A DNA stretch of 22,058 nt, taken from Egerieenecus sp048201975. Lineage in GTDB: Bacteria; Bacillota; Clostridia; Christensenellales; Aristaeellaceae. The translations under genes were made by a program, and so were the position numbers. This document shows, piece by piece, positions 7,839 to 15,059 of this stretch. The first letter of the stretch is position 1. The number at the start of each line of letters is the position of its first letter. The stretch lies in the NCBI GenBank assembly GCA_048201975.1, contig DBFBGQ010000063.1:1-22058 (forward strand), in the 5' to 3' direction. Below the pieces are notes generated by a model. The model did not search any database. It saw nothing but the letters and a program-made list of their open reading frames with translations, and had not been told where the DNA came from.

Positions 7839-9680
7839 ATGGACTTTCTGCCCATGCCGCATCGGGTGAGCCATGGGGAGGGCGCGTTTGCGCTGGACTG
7901 GCGCACGCCGGTGAACCTGTGCAACGCCCAGCCTTCGGCGCTGACGTACGCACAGATGCTCTGTGAGGCGGCGGAGGAATTTGCCGGGCTGCGGCTGCCC
8001 ATTATCCGGGGCACGGCCCGGCAGGGGGAAATCACCCTGACACAGGACGGCGCGCTGCCCGCGGATGCATATCGCCTGTCCGTGGCGCCTGAGGGGATTG
8101 CAGTGCGCGGGGGCAGCGACGAGGCGCTGCTGCACGGGGTGATGACCCTGCGGCAGTGGATTCAGCGCCACGGCTCCGCGCTCCCGGCGCTGGAGATTGA
8201 GGACGCGCCGGATATGCCTGTTCGCGGGTATTATCTGGACTGCTCCCGGGGCCGGGTACCCACCCTGGAAACCCTGAAAAAGACCGCCGACCTGCTTTGC
8301 CGCTACAAGATCAACCAATGGCAGCTGTATGTGGAGCACACCTATCTGTTCCGCGGCCTCAGCGAAGCCTGGCGGGAGGATACGCCCCTCACCGCCCAGG
8401 AGATCATGGAGCTGGACGCCTACTGCCGGGCCCGGCATATCGAGCTGGTGCCCTCCCTGTCCTGCTTTGGGCACATGTACGAGATCCTGTCCACCAAGAC
8501 CTGCGCGGAGCTGTGCGAGCTGCGGGATGCCGAAAGGATTCCCTTCAGCTACACCTACGCCGGGGAGCATCATACGCTGAACGTCTCCCATCCCCAGGCC
8601 ATGGAGTTTATCAAGGGGCTGATCACCGAGTACCGGGCGCTGTTCACCAGCGACAAGTTCAACATCTGCTGCGACGAGACCTTCGACCTGGGCAAGGACC
8701 GAAGCGCGGCGCTGGCCCGGGAGAAGGGGGAGCATGCGCTGTACATGGCCCATGTGACGGAGCTGTGCCGGTGGCTGCTGGAGCAGGGCGTCACCCCCAT
8801 GTTCTGGGGGGACATCATGTGGCGCCATCCCGAGGCTTACGCGGAGATCCCGGAAGGGGTCATCTGCCTGAACTGGGGTTATCTGCCCAACCAGCGGGAG
8901 AACGAGATCCGCGACCTGGCCCGGATGGGCGCGGTGCAGTACGCCTGCCCAGGGGTATGCACCTGGAAGCAGCTGGTGCCGCTGCTGCGCTACGGCTTCA
9001 GCAACAACCGGGTCATGTGCGCCCACGCCCACAAATATCATGCCGTGGGCATGCTGAACACCGACTGGGGCGACTATGGCCATCTGTGCCAGCCGGCCTT
9101 CTCCGTGCCGGGGATTCTCTATGGCGCGGCCTTCGCCTGGAATGCCGGCGGCCTGGACTATGAGCAGGTGAATCGCGCCGTTTCCTTCCTGGAATACGGG
9201 GACCGGTCCGGACGCTTCATGGAGGCCTTCGACGCCCTGTCCTTTCACGAGGTGTTTGACTGGCTGCATACGGTCCGGTGGATTGAAGCCGGGGACGCGG
9301 CGGGGCGCCATGCCGTTTATAACGATCCCGAGTTGAAGCTGACAGGCCTGGCGGAAGCCAACGCCCAGGTGGACGCGGCCCTGGCGAAGCTGCGGATGGC
9401 CTCCGTGGAGCTGGACAGCGCGCATCGGGGGATCCTGCACGACCTGCACCTGGCCGCCGAGGGCGTGAAGCTGCTGAACGATCTGGGCTGCTATGTGGGC
9501 GCGATGGAGGAGGGGCGGGCGTTGCCCCATCGGGAGGGTCCCGAGCTGGCCGCTGCCCTGGAGAGCTGGTATCACGCCTATGTGGACAACTGGCGCAGGG
9601 TTTCCAAGGAGAGCACCCTGGCCCGCACCCGCCGGGTCATCTGCGCCTGGGCGGATTACCTGCGGGGAAGAAAGATTTGA
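7839..9680 (+). CDS. GH20 family beta-N-acetylhexosaminidase, cytoplasmic
   Basis: This enzyme is predicted to release terminal beta-linked GlcNAc (or GalNAc) by substrate-assisted catalysis. The 613-residue protein has an N-terminal GH20b-like domain (about 1-125, ending EIEDAPDMPVRGYYLDCSRG), then a barrel. The barrel contains KINQWQLYVEHTY at 157-169, SCFGHMYE at 208-215, and the catalytic Asp-Glu pair D279-E280 in NICCDETFDLG. A C-terminal helical part of about 150 residues follows. It has no signal peptide. Its ATG immediately follows the GH38 stop, with the purine-rich GGAGAAGGAGGAAG of the GH38 end as ribosome site, indicating translational coupling. In an N-glycan scheme it would remove antennary GlcNAc or split GlcNAc-containing fragments. 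The family is secure; the linkage and exact substrate are inferred. Confidence 0.88.
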   Translation: MDFLPMPHRVSHGEGAFALDWRTPVNLCNAQPSALTYAQMLCEAAEEFAGLRLPIIRGTARQGEITLTQDGALPADAYRLSVAPEGIAVRGGSDEALLHGVMTLRQWIQRHGSALPALEIEDAPDMPVRGYYLDCSRGRVPTLETLKKTADLLCRYKINQWQLYVEHTYLFRGLSEAWREDTPLTAQEIMELDAYCRARHIELVPSLSCFGHMYEILSTKTCAELCELRDAERIPFSYTYAGEHHTLNVSHPQAMEFIKGLITEYRALFTSDKFNICCDETFDLGKDRSAALAREKGEHALYMAHVTELCRWLLEQGVTPMFWGDIMWRHPEAYAEIPEGVICLNWGYLPNQRENEIRDLARMGAVQYACPGVCTWKQLVPLLRYGFSNNRVMCAHAHKYHAVGMLNTDWGDYGHLCQPAFSVPGILYGAAFAWNAGGLDYEQVNRAVSFLEYGDRSGRFMEAFDALSFHEVFDWLHTVRWIEAGDAAGRHAVYNDPELKLTGLAEANAQVDAALAKLRMASVELDSAHRGILHDLHLAAEGVKLLNDLGCYVGAMEEGRALPHREGPELAAALESWYHAYVDNWRRVSKESTLARTRRVICAWADYLRGRKI

Positions 9681-9681
9681 C

Positions 9682-9727
9682 CAAGCGCCTCCGGAGCCTT
9701 GCTGGCCTCCGGAGGCGCATTTCGTGT
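9682..9727 (+). repeat. Direct repeat, long copy, flanking the hairpin block
   Basis: This 46-bp segment begins CAAGCGCCTCCGGA and ends GGCGCATTTCGTGT. The copy at 9988-10015 is identical except that it lacks 18 bases lying between two CCTCCGGA octamers, as expected from a slippage or recombination deletion between short direct repeats. The two copies bracket the 9727-9982 hairpin block. Confidence 0.8.
9685..9720 (+). terminator. Terminator hairpin after the N-glycan operon
   Basis: GCGCCTCCGGAGCC and GGCCTCCGGAGGCGC pair across a TTGCT loop (about 14 bp with one bulged G), then ATTTCG. It starts five bases after the GH20 stop codon. The T tract is short, but the stem is very stable. The hairpin is part of a 46-bp segment (9682-9727) that recurs in shortened form at 9988-10015. 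Confidence 0.65.
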
Positions 9728-9982
9728 GTCGAAAAAGTGGGCAAGCCCACTTTTTCGAGGGAGCAACTTCGGCCAACCAGAGGTCGTCCGAAGTTGTAAG
9801 GAATTAATTTTGCAAGCAAAATCAACGACCCAGCAAGGCGCTGTTTTTCATGAAAAAACAGCGGTCGCAAAGCGACTTGGCTTTTCAAAAGAGAAGCCAA
9901 CCGTCCGCCGGCAAAGCCGGCTTACACGAATGAAAGTCGAAGGGGCTGCGGCCCCTCCGACGCCTTTAGGGTTTTTTTGACA
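9727..9982. repeat. Array of eight consecutive hairpins with near-inverted ends
   Basis: This 256-bp block contains no credible gene and is almost entirely self-complementary. Stems are 9729-9742/9745-9758 (14 bp, perfect), 9764-9772/9788-9796 (9 bp), 9807-9813/9816-9822 (7 bp), 9839-9850/9851-9863 (12 bp, one bulge), 9864-9868/9872-9876 (5 bp), 9877-9886/9891-9900 (10 bp, one G-T), 9907-9912/9916-9921 (6 bp) and 9936-9946/9951-9961 (10 bp plus a mismatch). Several share GCAAGC or GCAAAGC centres. The block begins TGTCGAAAAA and ends TTTTTTGACA, a 9-of-10 inverted match. It could be a non-autonomous mobile element (MITE-like), a palindromic intergenic repeat or a structured RNA; nothing seen decides between these. 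Confidence 0.75.
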
Positions 9983-9987
9983 GTCTG

Positions 9988-10015
9988 CAAGCGCCTCCGG
10001 AGGCGCATTTCGTGT
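9988..10015 (+). repeat. Direct repeat, short copy, with 16-bp perfect palindrome
   Basis: This 28-bp version of the 9682-9727 repeat contains the perfect palindrome GCGCCTCCGGAGGCGC (9991-10006), followed by ATTTCGTGT. It could act as a second terminator insulating yqfC from upstream transcription, although the stem has essentially no loop and there is no T tract. Confidence 0.7.
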
Positions 10016-10027
10016 CCTGGGGCCGGG

Positions 10028-10056
10028 GTCTATCCGGGACAGCCTGCGCGTATGCT
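10028..10056 (+). promoter_or_regulatory. Weak sigma-E-like promoter candidate ahead of yqfC
   Basis: GTCTATC (10028-10034) and CGTATGCT (10049-10056) are separated by 14 bases, the spacing used by the mother-cell sporulation factor sigma-E. They match its boxes only partially (about four positions each). It is listed because yqfD is in the sigma-E regulon in Bacillus subtilis and no good sigma-A promoter is visible in this gap. Confidence 0.25.
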
Positions 10057-10087
10057 TCCCTGTGACAAGATTGCGAGGTGAGGGGAC

Positions 10088-10348
10088 ATGCGGCAGGCGC
10101 CTTTGTTTCCCCCGGAGGTGACGGGGAACATTCCAAGAATCACGCTGCTGGGCGAAGGACTGGCGCGCATTGAGCAGCATCAGGGGTTGGTCACCTATCA
10201 GAACGACCAGATGACCTTCCGCACAGCCCAGGGAGAGATAACCCTCACGGGCAAGGAGCTGCACTTTTTGCGTTACACCGCCCAGGAGGCCACGGTGGGC
10301 GGGGTCATTGAGTCCCTGCGGCTGGAAAGGCGGGGCGCGGGGCGATGA
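10088..10348 (+). CDS. yqfC: Sporulation protein YqfC
   Basis: This is an 86-residue member of the small YqfC family, found only in spore formers and always beside yqfD. The beta-rich sequence has the family-like segments GNIPRITLLGEG (13-24), GEITLTGKELHFLRYTAQEATVGG (split around residues 49-72) and a C-terminal IESLRLERR. The ATG at 10088 has GAGGTG seven bases upstream. The last four bases overlap the start of yqfD (ATGA), so the two are translationally coupled. The molecular function of YqfC is not established; a role in the mother cell during sporulation is family knowledge. It opens the conserved operon that runs to era. Confidence 0.85.
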   Translation: MRQAPLFPPEVTGNIPRITLLGEGLARIEQHQGLVTYQNDQMTFRTAQGEITLTGKELHFLRYTAQEATVGGVIESLRLERRGAGR

Positions 10349-11499
10349 AGGAGCGTTTTCTGCGCCGGTTCCAGGCGGAGGGATTGAACCTGGAAAAGCT
10401 GCTGCGCCAGGCGGCGGAGCGGGAGATCGAGCTGAAGCGGGTCAGGCGGAACGGACGGCGGCTGACGGGCCTGGTGGCGGAGAAGCGCCTGCCGGAGCTG
10501 GAGGAGCTGGCGGAAAAGGGCGGCTGGGCGCTTCGCCCCGGGGCCTATGCGGGGCTGAGCCGCTGGCGGGAGCGCTTCAAGGCCCGCTGGGCGGCCTGCG
10601 CGCTGGCGGGGCTGGCGATGGGCATGGTGTTCCTGGCGCTGCAAATGCTCTGGGCGGTGGAGCTGGTGGATGCGGGAACCTACGCTGGGGATCTGCGGGC
10701 CTTCCTGGAGGAAAACGGCGTGCGGCCCTTCATCTGGAAATCCCGGGTGGATCCTGCGGCGCTAAGGGACGCGCTGGAGTGGCGCTACCCCAAGGTGGCC
10801 TGGGTGGAGGTGGGCTGGCGGGGGACGGTGCTGCAGGTACGGCTGGTGGAAGGCACCCCCATGGGCGAAACCGTCGATTGGCACGGCAGCCAGGATGTGG
10901 TGGCCAGCCGGGACGGCGTGGTGGTCAGCGTGGTGCCCCTGGCGGGGACCGCCCTGTGCAAGCCCGGAGATACGGTGCGGGCCGGTCAGGTGCTTATCGC
11001 CGGGGAGGAGCGGGAGGGGACGGAGGGCGCGCGCCCCGTGTCCGCCCGCGGCATTGTGACCGCGCGGGTGTGGGACGGCGCCCGGGCGCGGGTCTCCCTG
11101 CGGGAAACGCGAACCGAATATACCGGCGCGTCTTTTTCGCGACAGACGGTATGCTCCCCCTGGTTCCGGCTGTGGTCCATGGCGGATTCCGGCTTTGCGC
11201 AGCAGGACGTTCACGCGGAGGAGCTGCCCCTGGGCGGGCTGTTCCTGCCCCTATGGGTCCGGCGGGAAACCTGCCTGGAGGTCAACACCGCCGCCGCCTG
11301 GCGGGATCTGGAGGAGGTCAAGGCCGAGGCGGGTCTGGCCGCCCTGCGGGCGCTGGGGGAAAAGGCGGGGCCCAATGAGGTTTTCGTTGACAAATGGGTA
11401 GATTATTGTATGATAGAAGGTGAGATACTAGAGGCTGTCGCCATGGGGGAACGGCGGATCGACATCGGCCGAAAGGTTCCCCGGGGCGGCGGCGTATAG
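10345..11499 (+). CDS. yqfD: Sporulation protein YqfD
   Basis: This 384-residue protein is close to the usual length of the YqfD stage IV sporulation family. It has a basic, amphipathic N-terminal cytoplasmic part (about 1-80), a single membrane segment at about 81-105, and an external part whose first 65 residues (VELVDAGTYAGDL onwards, 106-170) look like a small POTRA/FtsQ-type domain. A longer beta-rich region follows. Its start codon overlaps the yqfC stop. In Bacillus subtilis the gene is expressed in the mother cell under sigma-E. No catalytic motif is recognisable, and its exact job in spore formation is unknown to me. Confidence 0.85.
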   Translation: MKERFLRRFQAEGLNLEKLLRQAAEREIELKRVRRNGRRLTGLVAEKRLPELEELAEKGGWALRPGAYAGLSRWRERFKARWAACALAGLAMGMVFLALQMLWAVELVDAGTYAGDLRAFLEENGVRPFIWKSRVDPAALRDALEWRYPKVAWVEVGWRGTVLQVRLVEGTPMGETVDWHGSQDVVASRDGVVVSVVPLAGTALCKPGDTVRAGQVLIAGEEREGTEGARPVSARGIVTARVWDGARARVSLRETRTEYTGASFSRQTVCSPWFRLWSMADSGFAQQDVHAEELPLGGLFLPLWVRRETCLEVNTAAAWRDLEEVKAEAGLAALRALGEKAGPNEVFVDKWVDYCMIEGEILEAVAMGERRIDIGRKVPRGGGV

Positions 11500-11586
11500 C
11501 CCGCATGGCCGCACGGGCACGGGCAGGGCGCGGAAGGAGCGCGCCGCTGCCGTGGGTTTGCGGCGAGAAGAATGGAGGACGCGTAT

Positions 11587-12564
11587 TTGGCACAGGCAAA
11601 ACAGATGATGCTCTCCATGGAATCCATGGATGCATACATGTCGCTGTTTGGACTCAACGATCAAAATATGGCGCTGATCGAGCAGGAATGCAATGTAACG
11701 GTGGCCCTGCGGGGCAACGAGCTGACCGTTTCCGGGGAAGCGGAGGATGTGGAGCTGGCGGCCGCGGTGCTGGAAAAGCTGCTGGATATGCTCCGCCGGC
11801 ACGAGCAGATGGATCGGGCGCGCATCCGTTATGCCATCGCCCTGGCCAGGGACGGCAAGGTGGACCTGATCGACGACATCCTCAAAAGCGTGGTGGCCAT
11901 TACCCACCGGGGCAAGCAGATTCGCTGCAAGACCCTGGGCCAGCAGACGTATGTGCAGACCATACGGGATCATGACCTGACATTTGCGGTGGGACCGGCG
12001 GGCACGGGGAAGACCTATCTGGCCATGGCGTTGGCCGTGGTGGCGCTGAAAAACAAAGAGGTGGAGCGCATTGTGCTCACCCGGCCCGCGGTGGAGGCCG
12101 GGGAAAAGCTGGGCTTTCTCCCCGGCGACCTGACCCAGAAGGTGGACCCCTACCTGCGGCCGCTCTACGACGCGCTGTACGACTTTATGGGCGTGGACAG
12201 CTACCAGAAGCTGGTGGAGCGGGGCGTGGTGGAGGTGGCTCCCCTGGCGTATATGCGGGGGCGGACGCTCTCGGACTCCTTTATTATTTTGGACGAGGCG
12301 CAGAACACCACCACCGAACAGATGAAAATGTTTCTCACCCGCCTGGGATTTCATTCCAAGGCGGTGGTGACCGGCGACCTGACCCAGACCGACCTGCCCG
12401 GCGCGCGGCGGTCGGGGCTCAGCGAGGCCATTGAGGTGCTGCGGGACATCCCCGCCATCGGCATGGCGTACCTGACCAGCCAGGATGTGGTGCGCCACGA
12501 GTTGGTGCAGCAAATTGTGGACGCCTATGCGGCGTATGACCGTCGTGCAAAGGAGAATGCCTGA
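11587..12564 (+). CDS. phoH: PhoH family ATPase (PhoH-like)
   Basis: This is a RecA-fold ATPase of the PhoH family, often next to YbeY and implicated in RNA metabolism. An in-frame ATG exists at 11572, but the TTG at 11587 is preferred because GGAGG (11574-11578) lies exactly eight bases before it, while the ATG has only a poor GAGAAG. Translation from TTG gives 325 residues. Using ATG numbering, the Walker A is GPAGTGKT at 141-148, the Walker B is FIILDEAQ at 237-244, and TGDLTQTDLPG at 267-277 is typical of the family. Residues about 24-75 form a small KH-like N-terminal domain. It sits 87 bases after yqfD and overlaps pgpH by one base. Confidence 0.9.
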   Translation: MAQAKQMMLSMESMDAYMSLFGLNDQNMALIEQECNVTVALRGNELTVSGEAEDVELAAAVLEKLLDMLRRHEQMDRARIRYAIALARDGKVDLIDDILKSVVAITHRGKQIRCKTLGQQTYVQTIRDHDLTFAVGPAGTGKTYLAMALAVVALKNKEVERIVLTRPAVEAGEKLGFLPGDLTQKVDPYLRPLYDALYDFMGVDSYQKLVERGVVEVAPLAYMRGRTLSDSFIILDEAQNTTTEQMKMFLTRLGFHSKAVVTGDLTQTDLPGARRSGLSEAIEVLRDIPAIGMAYLTSQDVVRHELVQQIVDAYAAYDRRAKENA

Positions 12565-15059
12565 TGCGGCCGAAAAAGCGTGGAGAAAAGCTCCGGAAAA
12601 AATGGGGGCGCCGAAGCCTGGGCCAGTGGCTCAGAAGCGCGGACGCCAAGTGCGCGCTGGTCGTGCTGGTGGGAGCGCTGATGATGTTCGGGCTCTTTTG
12701 CGCGGTCAGCGCGCCGGAGCGCTACAGCCTCACCGTGGGATCCATCTCCCATCAGACCATCACCGCCACCAAGGATGTGGTGGATGAGATCACCACCGAG
12801 AGCCGGCGGGAGGCGGCGGCGGACGCCGTGGAGCCCACCTACCACTTCCAGGAGGGGGCCTCGGAGCAGGTGCTCAGCGACCTGGCCGCGATTTTTGAGG
12901 AGCTGCGCACCACCCAGCAGTACGGCCTGACCTTGCGCAAGGAGGGGGAGACGGACGCGCAGTTCCTGAACCGGGAGTTTACCGAGACGGAGCTGGAGTA
13001 TGCCCGGGGGCTGATCACCACCATTACCTTGTCGGATTATCAGATTGAGACGCTGCTGCGCACGGACACGGATACCATGGAGGAGATGATCTCCACGGTG
13101 ACCACCGCGGTGCAGAACACGCTGAACACCACCATCCGCGAGGGGCAAGTGACCCAGTCCATCAACAACATTTTGCAGATAGTGGGTTACCGGGTGGAGA
13201 CCTCCCTGTTCCAGAACATTGTGCCCACGGTGCTGAAAAGCTGCGTGGCGCCCAACATGGTCATCGACCAGGAGGCTACGGAGCAGGCCCGGCAGAAGGC
13301 GCGGGACGCGGTGGAGCCTGTGGTGTACCTTCAGGGGCAGAACATCATCCGGGAGGGCGAGCGGGTCAGCCGCAACCAGGTGGAGATGGTCCGCGCCCTG
13401 GGCATGCTGCAGGATAACGCATACGATTACACCATTTACGCCGGCGCGGCGCTGCTGGTGGCGGCCTGCGTGGTTATGCTGGTGGCGCTGCTGCGGCTGC
13501 TGGACCGGCCGCTTCTGCACGATTTGCGGGGCTTGATGGTGCTGATGACCGTTATGGTGATCGCCATGGGGCTGTGCATGCTCTGCATCAAGGGGCTGAA
13601 CGCTTACCTGGCCCCCATTGCCCTGGCGGCCATGCTGCTGACGGGGCTGCTGGGCGTGCCGGCGGGCATCGCGTCCATTGTGCCCATGGCGCTGCTGGTC
13701 AGCGGGGTCACGGCGGGCGGCAACAGCAATTACTCCACGGAAATGGTGCACCTGCTGGTGATGGGCATCGTCAGCGGCACGCTTTCGGTGGTGTTTCTGC
13801 GGGAGCGGCCCCAGCGCGTGCTGGTGGCGGTCTGCGGCCTGGTGGCCGCGGTGGCCAACCTGGCGATGCTGGTGGCCATGGAGCTGATGACCTCCAGCGC
13901 CATGGATGGGCTGGCCAACAGCGCCGCCTGGGCCATGGGCGGCGGCATGGTCAGCGGCCTGATGGCCCTGGCGCTCCAGCCCGTGTTTGAGACCACCTTC
14001 AACCTGGCCACCCCCAGCAAGCTCCTGGAGCTGGCCAACCCGAACCAGCCCCTGCTCCGACGGCTGCTGCTGGAGGCGCCGGGGACCTATCACCACTCCA
14101 TCATAGTGGCGAATCTCTCGGAGGCCGCGGCGGAGAGGATCGGCGCAAATCCCCTGCTGGCCCGCACGGGCGCCTATTTCCACGACGTGGGCAAGCTCAA
14201 GCGCCCCCTGTACTTCAAGGAGAACCAGATGGGGGAGAACCCCCATGACCATACGGATCCCTATGTTTCCGCGGCCATTGTCACCACCCACACCCGGGAC
14301 GGCCTGCAGCTGGCGCAGAAGTACCGCCTGCCCATGGAGATTCAGCGGATCATTGTGGAGCACCATGGGGATACCCCGGTGATGTTCTTCTACCACAAGG
14401 CGCTGCAGCAGGCCAACGGCAAGCCGGTGGACATTGCGGATTTCCGCTATGACGGCACGCGCCCAACCAGCAAGGAGAGCGCCATCGTCATGCTGGCGGA
14501 TACCATTGAGGCGGCGGTGCGCTCCATGCCCGACCCCACGCCCCAGGCCATTGAGCGCTTCATTGAGCGGCTGGTGCGGGGCAAGCTGGAGGACGGCCAG
14601 CTGAGCAATTCCCCCCTGACGCTGCGGGACATCGACGGCATCTGCGAAGCCTTTGCCAAGGTGCTCAACGGCGTGTTCCACGAGCGCATTGAGTATCCTT
14701 CCACCCCCGTGCCCAAGCGGGATCCCTTCTTCCTGAACCAGCGGCAGGAGGAGCAGAAGCACGCGGAGGAGAGCGCCAAGGAGGAGCAGAAGCACGCGGC
14801 GGAGCGCCCCAAGGAGGAGCCGCCCGCGCCCGCCGGAGAGACGGCCGCGCCGCCCAAGGTGGAAGCGTCTCCGGCGCCCGCCGGGGAGCAGACCTCCGCC
14901 GCCGGGGAGAACGCGGCCGGGGAAGCGCCGGCTGAGGCCGCGCCCGAGAAGCAAGCCTATGAAGAACCCGAGGCGGAGAAAGTCAACGTGGAATTCAACG
15001 AAGAGATTCCCGCGCTTTCGGAAAGGACGGAGGACCGTGATCCTACTGTGGGAGATTGA
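12564..15059 (+). CDS. pgpH: 7TM-HD family cyclic-di-AMP phosphodiesterase PgpH (YqfF)
   Basis: This is a membrane protein whose cytoplasmic HD domain hydrolyses c-di-AMP in characterised relatives. It has a basic N-terminus, membrane segment 1 at about 28-50, an extracellular 7TMR-HDED domain to about 288, then a block of hydrophobic segments at about 291-475. The HD domain begins GTYHHSIIVANL at 507-518, has the metal-binding dyad H540-D541 (AYFHDVGKLK), and further metal-binding histidines in EHHGD at 599-603. The start overlaps the phoH stop by one base (TGATG). At 831 residues it is about 100 longer than usual. The excess is an acidic, Ala/Pro/Glu-rich tail from about 727, with an 11-residue duplication (EEQKHAEESAK then EEQKHAAERPK). 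The ybeY start overlaps its 3' end. Confidence 0.92.
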   Translation: MRPKKRGEKLRKKWGRRSLGQWLRSADAKCALVVLVGALMMFGLFCAVSAPERYSLTVGSISHQTITATKDVVDEITTESRREAAADAVEPTYHFQEGASEQVLSDLAAIFEELRTTQQYGLTLRKEGETDAQFLNREFTETELEYARGLITTITLSDYQIETLLRTDTDTMEEMISTVTTAVQNTLNTTIREGQVTQSINNILQIVGYRVETSLFQNIVPTVLKSCVAPNMVIDQEATEQARQKARDAVEPVVYLQGQNIIREGERVSRNQVEMVRALGMLQDNAYDYTIYAGAALLVAACVVMLVALLRLLDRPLLHDLRGLMVLMTVMVIAMGLCMLCIKGLNAYLAPIALAAMLLTGLLGVPAGIASIVPMALLVSGVTAGGNSNYSTEMVHLLVMGIVSGTLSVVFLRERPQRVLVAVCGLVAAVANLAMLVAMELMTSSAMDGLANSAAWAMGGGMVSGLMALALQPVFETTFNLATPSKLLELANPNQPLLRRLLLEAPGTYHHSIIVANLSEAAAERIGANPLLARTGAYFHDVGKLKRPLYFKENQMGENPHDHTDPYVSAAIVTTHTRDGLQLAQKYRLPMEIQRIIVEHHGDTPVMFFYHKALQQANGKPVDIADFRYDGTRPTSKESAIVMLADTIEAAVRSMPDPTPQAIERFIERLVRGKLEDGQLSNSPLTLRDIDGICEAFAKVLNGVFHERIEYPSTPVPKRDPFFLNQRQEEQKHAEESAKEEQKHAAERPKEEPPAPAGETAAPPKVEASPAPAGEQTSAAGENAAGEAPAEAAPEKQAYEEPEAEKVNVEFNEEIPALSERTEDRDPTVGD

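Noticed and set aside
5793..9776. Very long minus-strand open frame (1327 codons) opposite GH38 and GH20
   Set aside because: It is antisense to two well-recognised enzymes, and its His/Gln/Gly/Val-rich composition is typical of the complement of GC-rich codons. No domain or ribosome site supports it.
9699..9980. Open frames on both strands inside the hairpin block
   Set aside because: Their sequence is dictated by the palindromes, there are no ribosome sites, and the products resemble nothing.
9727..9982. CRISPR array
   Set aside because: The hairpins differ in arm sequence and spacing; there are no identical repeats with regular unique spacers and no cas genes.
14959..15036. Upstream ATG for the YbeY-deaminase fusion
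   Set aside because: It adds 26 basic residues derived from the pgpH tail in another frame. YbeY proteins start near MIL, which the GTG at 15037 provides.
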